From the NCBI GenBank assembly GCA_036244855.1, contig BQKZ01000438.1:70542-134541 (forward strand): a stretch of DNA of 64,000 nt, given 5' to 3'. The stretch's first letter is position 1. Each line of letters begins with the position of its first letter. A model generated the notes under the pieces. The model searched no databases. It saw nothing but the letters and a program-made list of their open reading frames with translations, and was not told the DNA's origin. Of this stretch, positions 47,901-53,223 are shown in pieces. Origin of the DNA: Temnopleurus reevesii (Eukaryota > Echinodermata > Echinoidea > Temnopleuroida > Temnopleuridae). The translations under genes and the position numbers were made by a program.

Positions 47901-50234
47901 CCTGGTAGTTCTTATTCAAATTGATCTATATTCATGTTTTTTTCATCTCAGGACCATGATCCTGAGTAAATATGGTTTGAATAAATGAAATAAATTTAAT
48001 TTTTTTCAATCTAAGTAATTCCCTGTTGTTTCATTTTTAGATGAAGTGGTTCACTACCCCTCCTGCTGCCCCAGCCAACGACCCCGGCTACTGCCAGATG
48101 AGTCCTGGAAAGTGCACCAAACCGGAGTGCCCCCTCACGGGTCAAAAGCACTACCACTGCACCCGAACCGAATGTAACTTCGCCACGGAGAGTCACGACA
48201 TGCTGCACGACCACAAGAGCAACGAGAAGCTCATCTTTGATAGTTTTCGTCAGTTTAGCAGAAAGTTGGACTGCCGCCGCCCGGGCTGCAAGTACAACCT
48301 TCTGCATAAGCATTATCATTGCATGCATCAGGGGTGTCAGTTCTCTTTCCTGCAGGTGAGTGTTAGTCCTGCGAATGCAGGGATACCAGCGTTCCGTAAT
48401 ATGCAAGATGTCCAAATTTGAATGTCAATGATCCGACATATTAGGAACATAATATACATTGCAGCACTACCTGTTATCTCCGACTTTCACTTGTTATGAA
48501 AGCCTTGAATTGATATAAAAATACACCTCACACATACTTCGGAATAGTTGGCATCTCTGCAAATGTAGCCTAGTGTTGACATTCTTTAATTGTGTGATGG
48601 AAGTTGTATTGCTAAATCAGGAATCTTAGAAAAGGATAAGCTCATTGATATAATGGCCAAGACCAGGGCGGTGTTTGACAAAGAACTCTAAGAATAACTT
48701 TAGGACGTAGGGGTATTAGTTATTGTGCTGAATGATTGAGAATGAAATTCATTAACATACTCCAATCATTCTTAGTTGTAAGATTGTTTTTAATCAATAT
48801 TGATAGTTGTTGAATGTTCAGTATTAGTAATAATTTTTGTAGCCATTTTTTTCCTTGTTCTGTTTTATTATACTGTCAATCTTTGTAATTATAAATAGGA
48901 GTGCAGTAAGGCCAAACAGAATAATTGTTTAATAATGTAACAATCTTATGAAAAGTGTTCTCCTTTCCAAACTGCTATTGATGTCCTTCACTCGCTTCTA
49001 TTTTTAGATTCAGCAAATGGAATCACATGGTAGGAAGCACATGCGTCGTATCTACGGGAAGTTCTTCAACCGTCCCAACAACAACTCTCCTACAGGACCT
49101 CAGCAACTAGTCCTGCCAATTCTACCTCTAGGAAGCAACCATTCGTCCCCACCAGGCACCCTGGTGTCACCCCCTGCTGCCCTGTCCTCACCCCCTGGAC
49201 CCCAGGGGCCTCCAGGGCCGTTCCACCTGCACCCTGCTATGGTGTCTTTAGCAAGCACCAGCCCCCTGCATCAGCTTGCCACCTCCACCTCAAGTCCTAT
49301 TGCCATGATGTCCCATGCAATGCCCATCAACACATCAACCTCACTCCAGAGCATGTTCCTGTCGCCGCCGCCAAGCTCCATGCAGCCCATCCTGGCTGCC
49401 CCGCAACCGCTCGCCACGCCCAACGGGATGATGATCAGTGGTCCTTCCCCAAAGACGCCATCGCATCAATTCCTGGTGCCAATCGCTCCGTTGGATTCGG
49501 AGGATTCGTCTCCCAGTTCGTCCAATCAGATGGCTAGTCCGATTCCAGGTCTTCAGGTCCTGCCAAACTTCCAGCTTGGTCGATGGAAGATCCGCCAGTC
49601 CTCCGTCATCTCGCCACCAAGGACATCGCCACCAAATCCCCACAAGCGCCCTCTAACACTGGTCGAGGAGGATCCTGGGGCACCGTCAGGTTACAAGAGA
49701 TACAAGCGTGGCCCGCTGGACTCGTCCATGCAGGAGCGGTTCGAACGCTTCGAGCGCAACGTCCACTGCGGGGAGAGTAACTGCCAGTTCGCCATGAACA
49801 CAACTCACTACCACTGCCGTCACACTGGATGCAACTACAAATTTGCCGGCAAGACCATGATGTACAAGCACGCCCAGCACCACGACCGCGTCGATAGCAT
49901 AATCCAAGACGACTTCCAACGCTTCAAGGCCTCCGTCAGCTGCGACCGAAGCGATTGCGAGTACACCGCAAAGAACACTCACTTCCACTGCCTACGCTGC
50001 CCATTCATCTGTACAGATAGCGGCAAGGTGCCTATACATCGCAAGCAGCATGCTAAAACGGAAGCAGTATCAGCCGCCGGCTTCAAGCAGTTCAGCTCGT
50101 CAGAGAAGTGCGTCTCTGACGACTGCAAGTACTCACAGAAGTACTCACACTTTCATTGTCTCCGAGCAGGCTGTATGCAGGCCGTCATCGGCATGACACA
50201 GATGGACTCTCACAGACGAAAACATCGTCTATGA
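18110..50234 (+). CDS. castor: castor zinc-finger transcription factor, whole coding region (15 exons)
   Basis: Joined model: 18110-19493, 30997-31196, 31606-31962, 32598-32745, 33196-33922, 35040-35124, 36809-37070 (minus a 97-base gap artefact), 40236-40526, 40987-41787, 42406-42716, 43949-44071 or 45754-45876, 46563-46686, 47139-47327, 48041-48355, 49008-50234. Every junction has GT/AG and matching phase; the sum is 6447 nt, giving 2148 aa plus stop. Eleven castor-type fingers are present, each with an upstream C..C pair and an H-[YF]-H-C entry, as in vertebrate CASZ1b. The N-terminus carries [11 protein letters not shown], an AT-hook-like RRRRGRPSK (321-329), [15 protein letters not shown] (430-444) and three SKYD-type repeats. 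Family members are nuclear DNA-binding regulators of neural (fly castor) and cardiovascular/neural (CASZ1) fate. The family call is near certain; a role in this animal is inferred. It is longer than human CASZ1b (about 1759 aa), mainly through the N-terminal and linker regions, and lacks an acidic C-terminal tail. Confidence 0.95.
19605..19880. repeat. (ATG)n/(GAT)n microsatellite in intron 1
   Basis: Long interrupted GAT triplet array starting about 110 bases after the exon 1 donor. The poly-Met open frame is an artefact. Confidence 0.95.
24671..24830. mobile_element. MITE in intron 1
   Basis: Starts tgggggtgttgctcaaaa and ends with the reverse complement type ttttgaacaacaccccc; internal 'ttgcagttgat' repeats near both ends. 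TA lies at both flanks. Noncoding, about 160 bp. Confidence 0.75.
26252..26308. repeat. short tandem duplication (about 30 bp)
   Basis: accaaataatagtgacat occurs twice, with ccatgt following each copy. Confidence 0.8.
26488..26600. repeat. diverged tandem repeat, period about 70 bp
   Basis: aaatgcttcatgcatt followed by a ttgatgtgaa phrase occurs near 26491 and again near 26561. Confidence 0.6.
30205..30391. mobile_element. MITE with tacagtcaaacctgtct termini
   Basis: aatacagtcaaacctgtct (30205-30223) is the exact reverse complement of 30373-30391, and similarity extends to about 30 bp. Inside, the phrase 'tatagacaggt' recurs. A diverged relative is at 38707-38855. Confidence 0.85.
30525..30680. 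repeat. (GAT)n microsatellite near the 3' end of intron 1
   Basis: About 28 uninterrupted gat triplets (30525-30608), then interrupted ones. Same orientation as the array after exon 1. Confidence 0.95.
30997..31196 (+). CDS. castor: castor coding exon 2
   Basis: Acceptor ttacag (30991-30996); donor gtaagg at 31197. Two leading bases complete an Arg codon with the single base left from exon 1, confirming the 11.5 kb intron. Encodes residues 462-528: a basic, probably helical segment ([19 protein letters not shown]) followed by a Ser/Asp-rich part ending GGSEIK. No recognised domain. The assignment rests on exact phase fit and strand continuity rather than strong similarity that I recall. Confidence 0.85.
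31606..31962 (+). CDS. castor: castor coding exon 3
   Basis: Acceptor tattaag (AG 31604-31605), donor gtacat at 31963, phase 0 on both sides, 119 codons (residues 529-647). Rich in Ala, Glu, His and Ser, with leucine-spaced stretches ([16 protein letters not shown]) suggesting a short coiled coil and a His run ([12 protein letters not shown]). Base composition is clearly more GC-rich than the flanking introns, as in the other coding exons. No named domain; being a 0-0 exon it could be skipped without frame change. Confidence 0.82.
32064..32240. mobile_element. MITE in castor intron 4 (family member 1)
   Basis: The left end 'tgtttcataaagatgttcat' is an imperfect reverse complement of the right end 'acgaacagctttattaaaca'. 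It matches the element at 34301-34466. Confidence 0.65.
32598..32745 (+). CDS. castor: castor coding exon 4, SKYD repeat 1
   Basis: Acceptor gttaaag (AG 32596-32597), donor gtagga at 32746, phase 0 in and 1 out. Residues 648-697 end with [14 protein letters not shown], matching the SKYDFFIQKL-type motif in the N-terminal half of vertebrate CASZ1. The next exon repeats the same motif, so the unit was probably amplified within the gene. The function of the motif is unknown to me. Confidence 0.88.
33196..33922 (+). CDS. castor: castor coding exon 5, SKYD repeats 2-3 and poly-Ala
   Basis: Acceptor ttgcag (33190-33195), phase 1 in, donor gtatga at 33923, phase 2 out. Encodes residues 697-939: [13 protein letters not shown] (710-722), a 13-Ala run (783-795), a third related motif [13 protein letters not shown] (810-822), then a Ser/Asp/Glu/Arg-rich linker ending SAFNRYIAR, which leads into finger 1 as in CASZ1 (…YIARF…). 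A second donor of the same sequence lies 15 bases downstream (33938) and would insert YDIAR in frame. Partial copies of the exon end and donor follow at 34005-34260. Confidence 0.93.
33866..34260 (+). repeat. castor: triplicated exon 5 end with donor
   Basis: The exon 5 end (cctggattggaagg…tttcaatcgt…ag|gtatga) and following intron (ggcatggattcaaagtagat) recur at about 34005-34135 (donor 34070) and 34160-34260 (donor 34212), increasingly diverged. The intact exon is the first copy. No gap lies among them. Confidence 0.85.
33938..33943 (+). promoter_or_regulatory. castor: alternative splice donor of exon 5 (+15 nt)
   Basis: The sequence around the exon 5 end reads ag|gtatgacattgccag|gtatga. 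Both donors are GTATGA preceded by AG. Using the second extends the exon to 33937 and keeps phase 2, giving …IARYDIARF… instead of …IARF…. Use of both sites is inferred. Confidence 0.5.
34301..34466. mobile_element. MITE in castor intron 5 (family member 2)
   Basis: Nearly palindromic: tgttctataaacctgttata… and …tgaacagctttatgaaacac with internal 'tctacgaatga'/'tcgttcgtaga'. Same family as 32064-32240. Confidence 0.75.
35040..35124 (+). CDS. castor: castor coding exon 6, zinc finger 1 N-terminal half (copy A)
   Basis: Acceptor ctgctgcag, donor gtaagt at 35125, phase 2 in and 0 out. Residues 939-967 carry [20 protein letters not shown]: the upstream C-x2-C pair, HYHC and the two cysteines of finger 1 (Cys959, Cys964). 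Finger histidines come from exon 7. A near-identical copy lies at 35346-35430, beyond an N at 35270. Only one can be used, because joining both would shift the frame. Confidence 0.93.
35346..35430 (+). CDS. castor: second copy of castor exon 6 (likely alternate haplotype)
   Basis: 85 bases with intact acceptor (ctccggcag) and donor (gtaagt at 35431). It differs from 35040-35124 by two synonymous changes (caa/cag, gac/gat), while its flanks differ more. The copied block starts right after the N at 35270 with the same 'ggaatacgggccaatg' sequence found before copy A. Best read as an unmerged second haplotype; mutually exclusive exons are the alternative. Confidence 0.6.
35835..35922. repeat. (AAT)n microsatellite
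   Basis: About 27 ata/aat triplets in castor intron 6. A poly-Ile/poly-Tyr open frame here is an artefact. Confidence 0.95.
36809..37070 (+). CDS. castor: castor coding exon 7, fingers 1-2, with internal gap artefact
   Basis: Acceptor ccaacag (AG 36807-36808), donor gtaacg at 37071. Begins [19 protein letters not shown], supplying the histidines of finger 1 (His978, His982), then [11 protein letters not shown] and THYHCMQ opening finger 2. Positions 36876-36971 are repeated exactly at 36973-37068 on either side of a single N (36972). Removing 97 bases gives 165 nt (55 codons, phase 0), matching CASZ1 without interruption. Left as is, the second copy is read out of frame. Confidence 0.92.
38707..38855. 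mobile_element. degenerate tacagtcaaa-type MITE in intron 7
   Basis: Starts tacagtcaaaactgtagata and ends aagacaggtttgaccgtaaa; internal 'ccacccaagggaaacagaaa' matches 30205-30391. Older copy. Confidence 0.7.
40236..40526 (+). CDS. castor: castor coding exon 8, fingers 2-3
   Basis: Acceptor cctcacag, donor gtgagg at 40527, phase 0-0, 97 codons (residues 1023-1119). Completes finger 2 (Cys1020, Cys1025, His1038, His1042: [19 protein letters not shown]) and holds all of finger 3 (Cys1079, Cys1084, His1097, His1101), preceded by the castor-type C-x4-C pair in TEDCGTPQC. This stretch is almost identical to vertebrate CASZ1 and is the most conserved part of the gene. Next comes GFRKFSKHE, the linker to finger 4. 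Confidence 0.97.
40987..41787 (+). CDS. castor: castor coding exon 9, finger 4 and CtBP-motif linker
   Basis: Acceptor attacag, donor gtgagt at 41788, phase 0-0, 267 codons (residues 1120-1386). Finger 4 is complete (Cys1137, Cys1142, His1155, His1159; [11 protein letters not shown] end as in CASZ1). The rest is a disordered Pro/Ser/Ala-rich linker. It ends in an acidic part with PMDLQ (1351-1355, nt 41680-41694) and PTDLS (1376-1380, nt 41755-41769). PTDLS fits the PxDLS consensus for CtBP co-repressor docking exactly; vertebrate CASZ1 has a related …LDL… segment in the same linker. Confidence 0.95.
42406..42716 (+). CDS. castor: castor coding exon 10, acidic linker with SUMO consensus
   Basis: Acceptor tataaag (AG 42404-42405), donor gtgagg at 42717, phase 0 in and 2 out. 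Residues 1387-1490 are acidic ([10 protein letters not shown]…) and end EAWQKYFRR, corresponding to the segment leading into finger 5 of CASZ1. IKKE (1468-1471, nt 42649-42660) fits the SUMO acceptor consensus. The acceptor is only moderately strong. The exon end plus donor is repeated downstream in decayed form (42717-43092) and again, far better conserved, after the N at 44779. Confidence 0.88.
42717..43092 (+). repeat. castor: two decayed copies of exon 10 tail
   Basis: Copies end near 42925 (tatttcatgaa|gtaatt) and 43092 (tattttagtag|gtactt). Both contain remnants of the 'atcaagaaggagc' (IKKE) core. Frames are disrupted. They follow the intact exon 10 with no gap. Confidence 0.75.
43949..44071 (+). 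CDS. castor: castor coding exon 11, finger 5 (copy A)
   Basis: Acceptor tattacag, donor gtaaat at 44072, phase 2-2, 123 nt. Encodes [21 protein letters not shown] then [19 protein letters not shown]: the C-x3-C pair and finger 5 (Cys1511, Cys1516, His1529; last His1533 from exon 12). A second copy at 45754-45876 differs by five synonymous changes. A single finger 5 matches the family, so one copy is probably an alternate haplotype. Because the exon is 2-2, including both would still be in frame. Confidence 0.88.
44706..44778 (+). CDS. castor: castor exon 12, copy truncated at gap
   Basis: Acceptor ttttttag (AG 44704-44705), then [19 protein letters not shown]… cut off by N at 44779 after 73 of 124 bases. 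It is almost identical to 46563-46686 (two synonymous differences over the shared part). It follows exon 11 copy A and marks where one haplotype contig ends. Confidence 0.7.
44780..45009 (+). CDS. castor: second copy of castor exon 10, 5' end missing at gap
   Basis: Begins directly after the N at 44779 and corresponds to 42487-42716 base for base in length (230 nt), with a handful of substitutions. Open in the same frame and ends with donor gtaagt at 45010. It starts the second haplotype path, which continues through exon 11 copy B. No acceptor is present because the start is lost in the gap. Confidence 0.65.
45055..45592 (+). repeat. castor: tandem copies of exon 10 tail with donors (haplotype path 2)
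   Basis: Copy at 45055-45176 (122 nt, open, donor gtaatt), copy at 45261-45382 (122 nt, open, donor gtaaat), and a decayed copy at about 45450-45592 whose donor is mutated (gataat). The two intact copies encode [13 protein letters not shown]…IKKEP…EAWQKYFR with few changes. No clear acceptors precede them. Confidence 0.8.
45754..45876 (+). CDS. castor: castor exon 11, finger 5 (copy B)
   Basis: Acceptor ccgttacag, donor gtaaat at 45877, phase 2-2. Protein identical to copy A at 43949-44071, with five third-position differences. It lies upstream of the complete exon 12, so it is the copy contiguous with the 3' part of the gene. In a single-haplotype model this copy should be used together with 46563-46686. 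Confidence 0.85.
45933..46096. mobile_element. MITE between exon 11 copy B and exon 12
   Basis: gggcagtgtttcaccaa at the left end and ttggtgaaacaccccct at the right form terminal inverted repeats. Present only in this haplotype path, which helps explain why the two introns do not align. Confidence 0.65.
46368..46497 (+). pseudogene. decayed tandem copy of castor exon 12
   Basis: Follows an acceptor (gttttag) with upstream sequence matching that of the intact exon 195 bases downstream. It has a six-base in-frame insertion (catgta), HYHC changed to HYKC, which removes a conserved His, and no GT donor where exon 12 has tgg|gtaagt. The reading frame runs into intron-like sequence. No N separates it from the intact exon, so this is a true local tandem duplication. 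Probably not spliced productively. Confidence 0.7.
46563..46686 (+). CDS. castor: castor coding exon 12, end of finger 5 and start of finger 6
   Basis: Acceptor gttttag (AG 46561-46562), donor gtaagt at 46687, phase 2 in and 0 out. Encodes residues 1531-1572: the last His of finger 5 (His1533), a conserved linker, then TCENIFKGC (Cys1553, Cys1560) and HYHCMW opening finger 6 (Cys1570). It is the only complete copy of this exon in the window. Confidence 0.9.
47040..47096. repeat. (CAATT)n short repeat
   Basis: caattcaattcaattcaa units just before exon 13. Simple repeat or LINE-tail remnant. Confidence 0.6.
47139..47327 (+). CDS. castor: castor coding exon 13, atypical finger 6
   Basis: Acceptor ctattcag, donor gtgagt at 47328, phase 0-0, 63 codons (residues 1573-1635). 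Supplies the remaining ligands of finger 6: Cys1580, His1594, His1598 (…MKPHSEKH). Spacing between the two cysteines is C-x9-C rather than the C-x4-C of the other castor fingers, because of a short insertion at the exon junction. The rest is a Pro/His/Glu-rich linker with no motif. Confidence 0.82.
47522..47700. mobile_element. MITE in intron 13
   Basis: tacagtaaactctgcctaag at the left end and ttagacagaattacctgta at the right are imperfect reverse complements, with internal 'taagtcgaa'/'ttcgactta'. Flanked by TA. Confidence 0.7.
48041..48355 (+). CDS. castor: castor coding exon 14, fingers 7 and 8
   Basis: Acceptor tttttag (AG 48039-48040), donor gtgagt at 48356, phase 0-0, 105 codons (residues 1636-1740). 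Finger 7 has Cys1675, Cys1680 and His1693, but the position of the last zinc ligand is Glu1697 (gag, 48224-48226). The linker [12 protein letters not shown] and [15 protein letters not shown] open finger 8 (Cys1729, Cys1734). HYHC and upstream C-x4-C pairs follow the castor pattern. Confidence 0.92.
49008..50234 (+). CDS. castor: castor terminal exon 15, fingers 8-11
   Basis: Acceptor atttttag (AG 49006-49007), phase 0, open to TGA at 50232-50234. Residues 1741-2148: end of finger 8 (His1747, His1751; [14 protein letters not shown] as in CASZ1), a long Pro/Ser/Leu-rich linker (about 1760-1990), then finger 9 (Cys2010, Cys2015, His2028, His2032), finger 10 with short C-x2-C spacing (Cys2068, Cys2071, His2084, His2088) and finger 11 (Cys2124, Cys2129, His2142, His2146). 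The short cysteine spacing of finger 10 is shared with vertebrate CASZ1b. The protein stops two residues after the last His, without the Asp/Glu-rich tail known from human CASZ1b. Confidence 0.97.
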   Translation: MQQMESHGRKHMRRIYGKFFNRPNNNSPTGPQQLVLPILPLGSNHSSPPGTLVSPPAALSSPPGPQGPPGPFHLHPAMVSLASTSPLHQLATSTSSPIAMMSHAMPINTSTSLQSMFLSPPPSSMQPILAAPQPLATPNGMMISGPSPKTPSHQFLVPIAPLDSEDSSPSSSNQMASPIPGLQVLPNFQLGRWKIRQSSVISPPRTSPPNPHKRPLTLVEEDPGAPSGYKRYKRGPLDSSMQERFERFERNVHCGESNCQFAMNTTHYHCRHTGCNYKFAGKTMMYKHAQHHDRVDSIIQDDFQRFKASVSCDRSDCEYTAKNTHFHCLRCPFICTDSGKVPIHRKQHAKTEAVSAAGFKQFSSSEKCVSDDCKYSQKYSHFHCLRAGCMQAVIGMTQMDSHRRKHRL

Positions 50235-51404
50235 GAATTTTAAAAATCTTTAACTTCCATCTCTCTAAACTGCTGCTATTATTTTAGTCACCAAGTGTAT
50301 AAGAAAGCAATACTTTGTTGAAGTAGATGTGTTTCAGAACAGATTTTATTCTAATGAAACATATGGATCTATAATGATTTTTAATGTAGACTGTGTTATG
50401 TTGTGTTGGAAAATTATTTCCATGTTGTGCAGTGCTCTAGATTTTGTTCAGGTTTTTATTCTCTTACTTAAAAAGAATGAAGGAAAAAATCTTCATTATT
50501 CAATGTCTACCACGTCTAGTCTCCAATATGACTGTATTGTCATATTAATCTCTATTATCAATTTAGAGATTTATCATATTTATTATCCTTCAGATTCTTT
50601 TCAAAATGGGTAACAAACAAAACTGGATAAATTGATTTTGAGAGAGCACTAGCCCTTATCTCATCTCTCAAACAGCTTCCGAAGAAAATTATTGAAATAT
50701 CTATCTTCCTAGCTCTTTGGATCTGCAATCTTCATTTATGTTTCTCTAGCAGCTGTTTATATCAAGAAATTTTAGTAATATTCTTGCTGGCATTTTGGAT
50801 GTGTTCCTTTCAAAAGGATACTAGAAATTGATTCTGCTACAATATTATGAGTGTCAACATATGTATGTACCAAAGAAAAATATCACTTTTTCATTGTTAG
50901 AAATAGATTTTTCTCTCAATTAATTTTCAGTTCATGGAGATCTACTTGGGCAACACAAGCTGAAGTTTTGAATTGCTTCATACTTCTCGTCCCATGCAAA
51001 ACCAATTTACTTGAATTAAGGAAGAGTTTCAATGTACTTGCAACTTTGCTTTCATATAGCAATGCACAGTTATGCTCTCTAACAAGCTTTTATTATGTTT
51101 GAAACCATAATCATGGGAAGATTTTTGCAGTATTTGTATTCACTTTTTGACCATTTGACAATTGTTTTAATCCATCCATGACTTACACCAGTGCAAGAGT
51201 ATTATTATGGAGAGGCAATGCACCTATGTTATTATCATATTATTTAAATTAATTCAATCCATCCTACTTTGAAGTGAATGTACTATTAGTATTTATTTAA
51301 ATAATTTATGTTTATAATGGCAAAGTTTTATGTGCAGATTTGGTCATTTATTTAAAAGTGAAATAGTAAATATGATGTTAATTGGTTTATATTATTGTGA
51401 ATCT

Positions 51405-51409
<5 letters not shown>

Positions 51410-51437
<28 letters not shown>
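51410..51437. repeat. (AT)n microsatellite
   Basis: About 14 TA units in the probable 3' UTR. Confidence 0.95.
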
Positions 51438-51439
<2 letters not shown>

Positions 51440-52478
51440 TCTATATTAGGACAGATACTATACATTTTGTGAGACTGTGAGACCGTGCTTTTTTTTCAGA
51501 GTATACTAGATAGAGAATTGTTAGAGATATAAATATTCAAGACCTTTTCCCGGGCTTCCTTGTTAGTACACGTGTGAACATACATTATATATCAACAGAT
51601 TTGTATTTATCGTAGTTAGATATGAATGTACTCGTGCGAATTTCTATAGATGTGTATTTTCAGACCATAGTTGTGAATTCCATTGTGTTCAATTTTTTGA
51701 TTTATACATTATGAAAAAAGTGGAGTAGAAAAACATGTTTATGATGGCAAATTAAAAATGAAACAAATATGATTGTTAGGGAAATTAGACGGGAAAATGA
51801 AGTAAGCAATAAAAAAGGGCGATCATGGAAAATTGCTTGTTAACAAATTATAGATAATGGGGAGGAGAATTGAAAGACCAGACACCAATTGACAATGAAA
51901 ATAGCAATTTTTGCCTAGGTATTCTTTAAGAATTATTTTGTGCAATTTGGAATGTTTTAGGTTCGACTCTCCCGGTCCCTCCTCTCTAACCCCCCCCCCT
52001 GCAAAAAAATGATTGAAAAATAGCAAATAACAAATGAAAAATAAAAAATAATGCCTATTATGAAAAGGAAGTATTTGAACATAATGGAATCCACATTTCT
52101 TCCAACCGATTTCACTTGATGCAATAATATAACGTAGATTACTAGTATATAATCTTCTTTCAAAAAAGATATATCTACAATCATATTTTTATAGATAGAT
52201 GTGTCATCTGGGCCCTATCATATAGAGGGATCACATGCAATTTCAAATGGATTGCAACCCCTATCTCTACAGCTTAGTGTTGCAATCTACATCAATATCA
52301 TTTATTTGTAAGGGGCCATAGTTTAAAAAAAAAAAAAATGGCAAAATTGGGGGAAGCATTGAATGCAATTCACAGAAAATTACAACACAAGTTTTTATCA
52401 CCTATGACCAAGATTTGGACCTATTATGTTTATTTTGTGATGAAATATGACATTTTAAACCAACTATGTGTACCAAAA

Positions 52479-52650
52479 GCTTCACTTTTGACTGTCATCA
52501 AATCTATGCTTTTCCAAAATAAATAGTAAAAGATTATAGTTGATTATTTCTCCAATTGTTGANAGCTTCACAGTTTGACTGTCCTCAAATCTATGCTTTT
52601 CCAAAAGAAATAGTTAAAGATTATAGTTGATCATTTTTCCAATTGTTGAC
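52479..52650. repeat. gap-flanking duplication in 3' UTR
   Basis: 52479-52562 and 52564-52650 repeat 'agcttcac…tttgactgtc…aaatctatgcttttccaaaa' on either side of N (52563) with small differences. Confidence 0.85.
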
Positions 52651-53217
52651 ACGCCTTATATACACTGGCAATATAGTTGAATCTCTTTTTGTGACTTTGT
52701 GTAGACATTTCTTATTAAAAAAAAATCTTAGTTCATATGATTGTTTCCTTCCACAATTGAAATACATTAGTCTCCTTATTCTTCCAAAATACTTCTCCAT
52801 ATCTTTCCGATAGCAAATTTCATATAATGTAATCAGAATTCAGATGTTTTAGGCAATAATCGGGTAATGTTTGTAGCCCATTTTAAGAAGTTAATTTTTT
52901 CATTGATTAGCTACACTGCAAGTCAGAATTCTTAACTTGCCTGTTATCACTATGATGATTGGGATGATAGGATCACTGGACCATACTCTATCTATTCTAA
53001 GTTTTATAATGTTAGTAGGTAGCGGAGAATTCTGACTTACATGTATGTTTTAGAAGTTCTTTAGAAGTTACTGATATTCTTAGAAAGTTTTGTATTTTTC
53101 TCTGAAATGATCACCCTCTTAGAAATATTGGCGAAAACTGTATATAAATGAGATTTGTTTTCTTCACAACCTCTTCCTATGAGATATGTCTTTGAATTTC
53201 TGTGTTTTCTCTGTGGC

Positions 53218-53223
53218 AATAAA
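53218..53223 (+). promoter_or_regulatory. castor: candidate polyadenylation signal AATAAA
   Basis: AATAAA in 'gtggcaataaagttatag', followed about 20-30 bases later by a T-rich stretch (atatttttgtc) like a downstream element. It is about 3 kb from the stop codon and one of several candidates. Confidence 0.45.

Noticed and set aside
48670..48800. Possible MITE in intron 14
   Set aside because: Inverted similarity is limited to about 12 bases, too weak to call.
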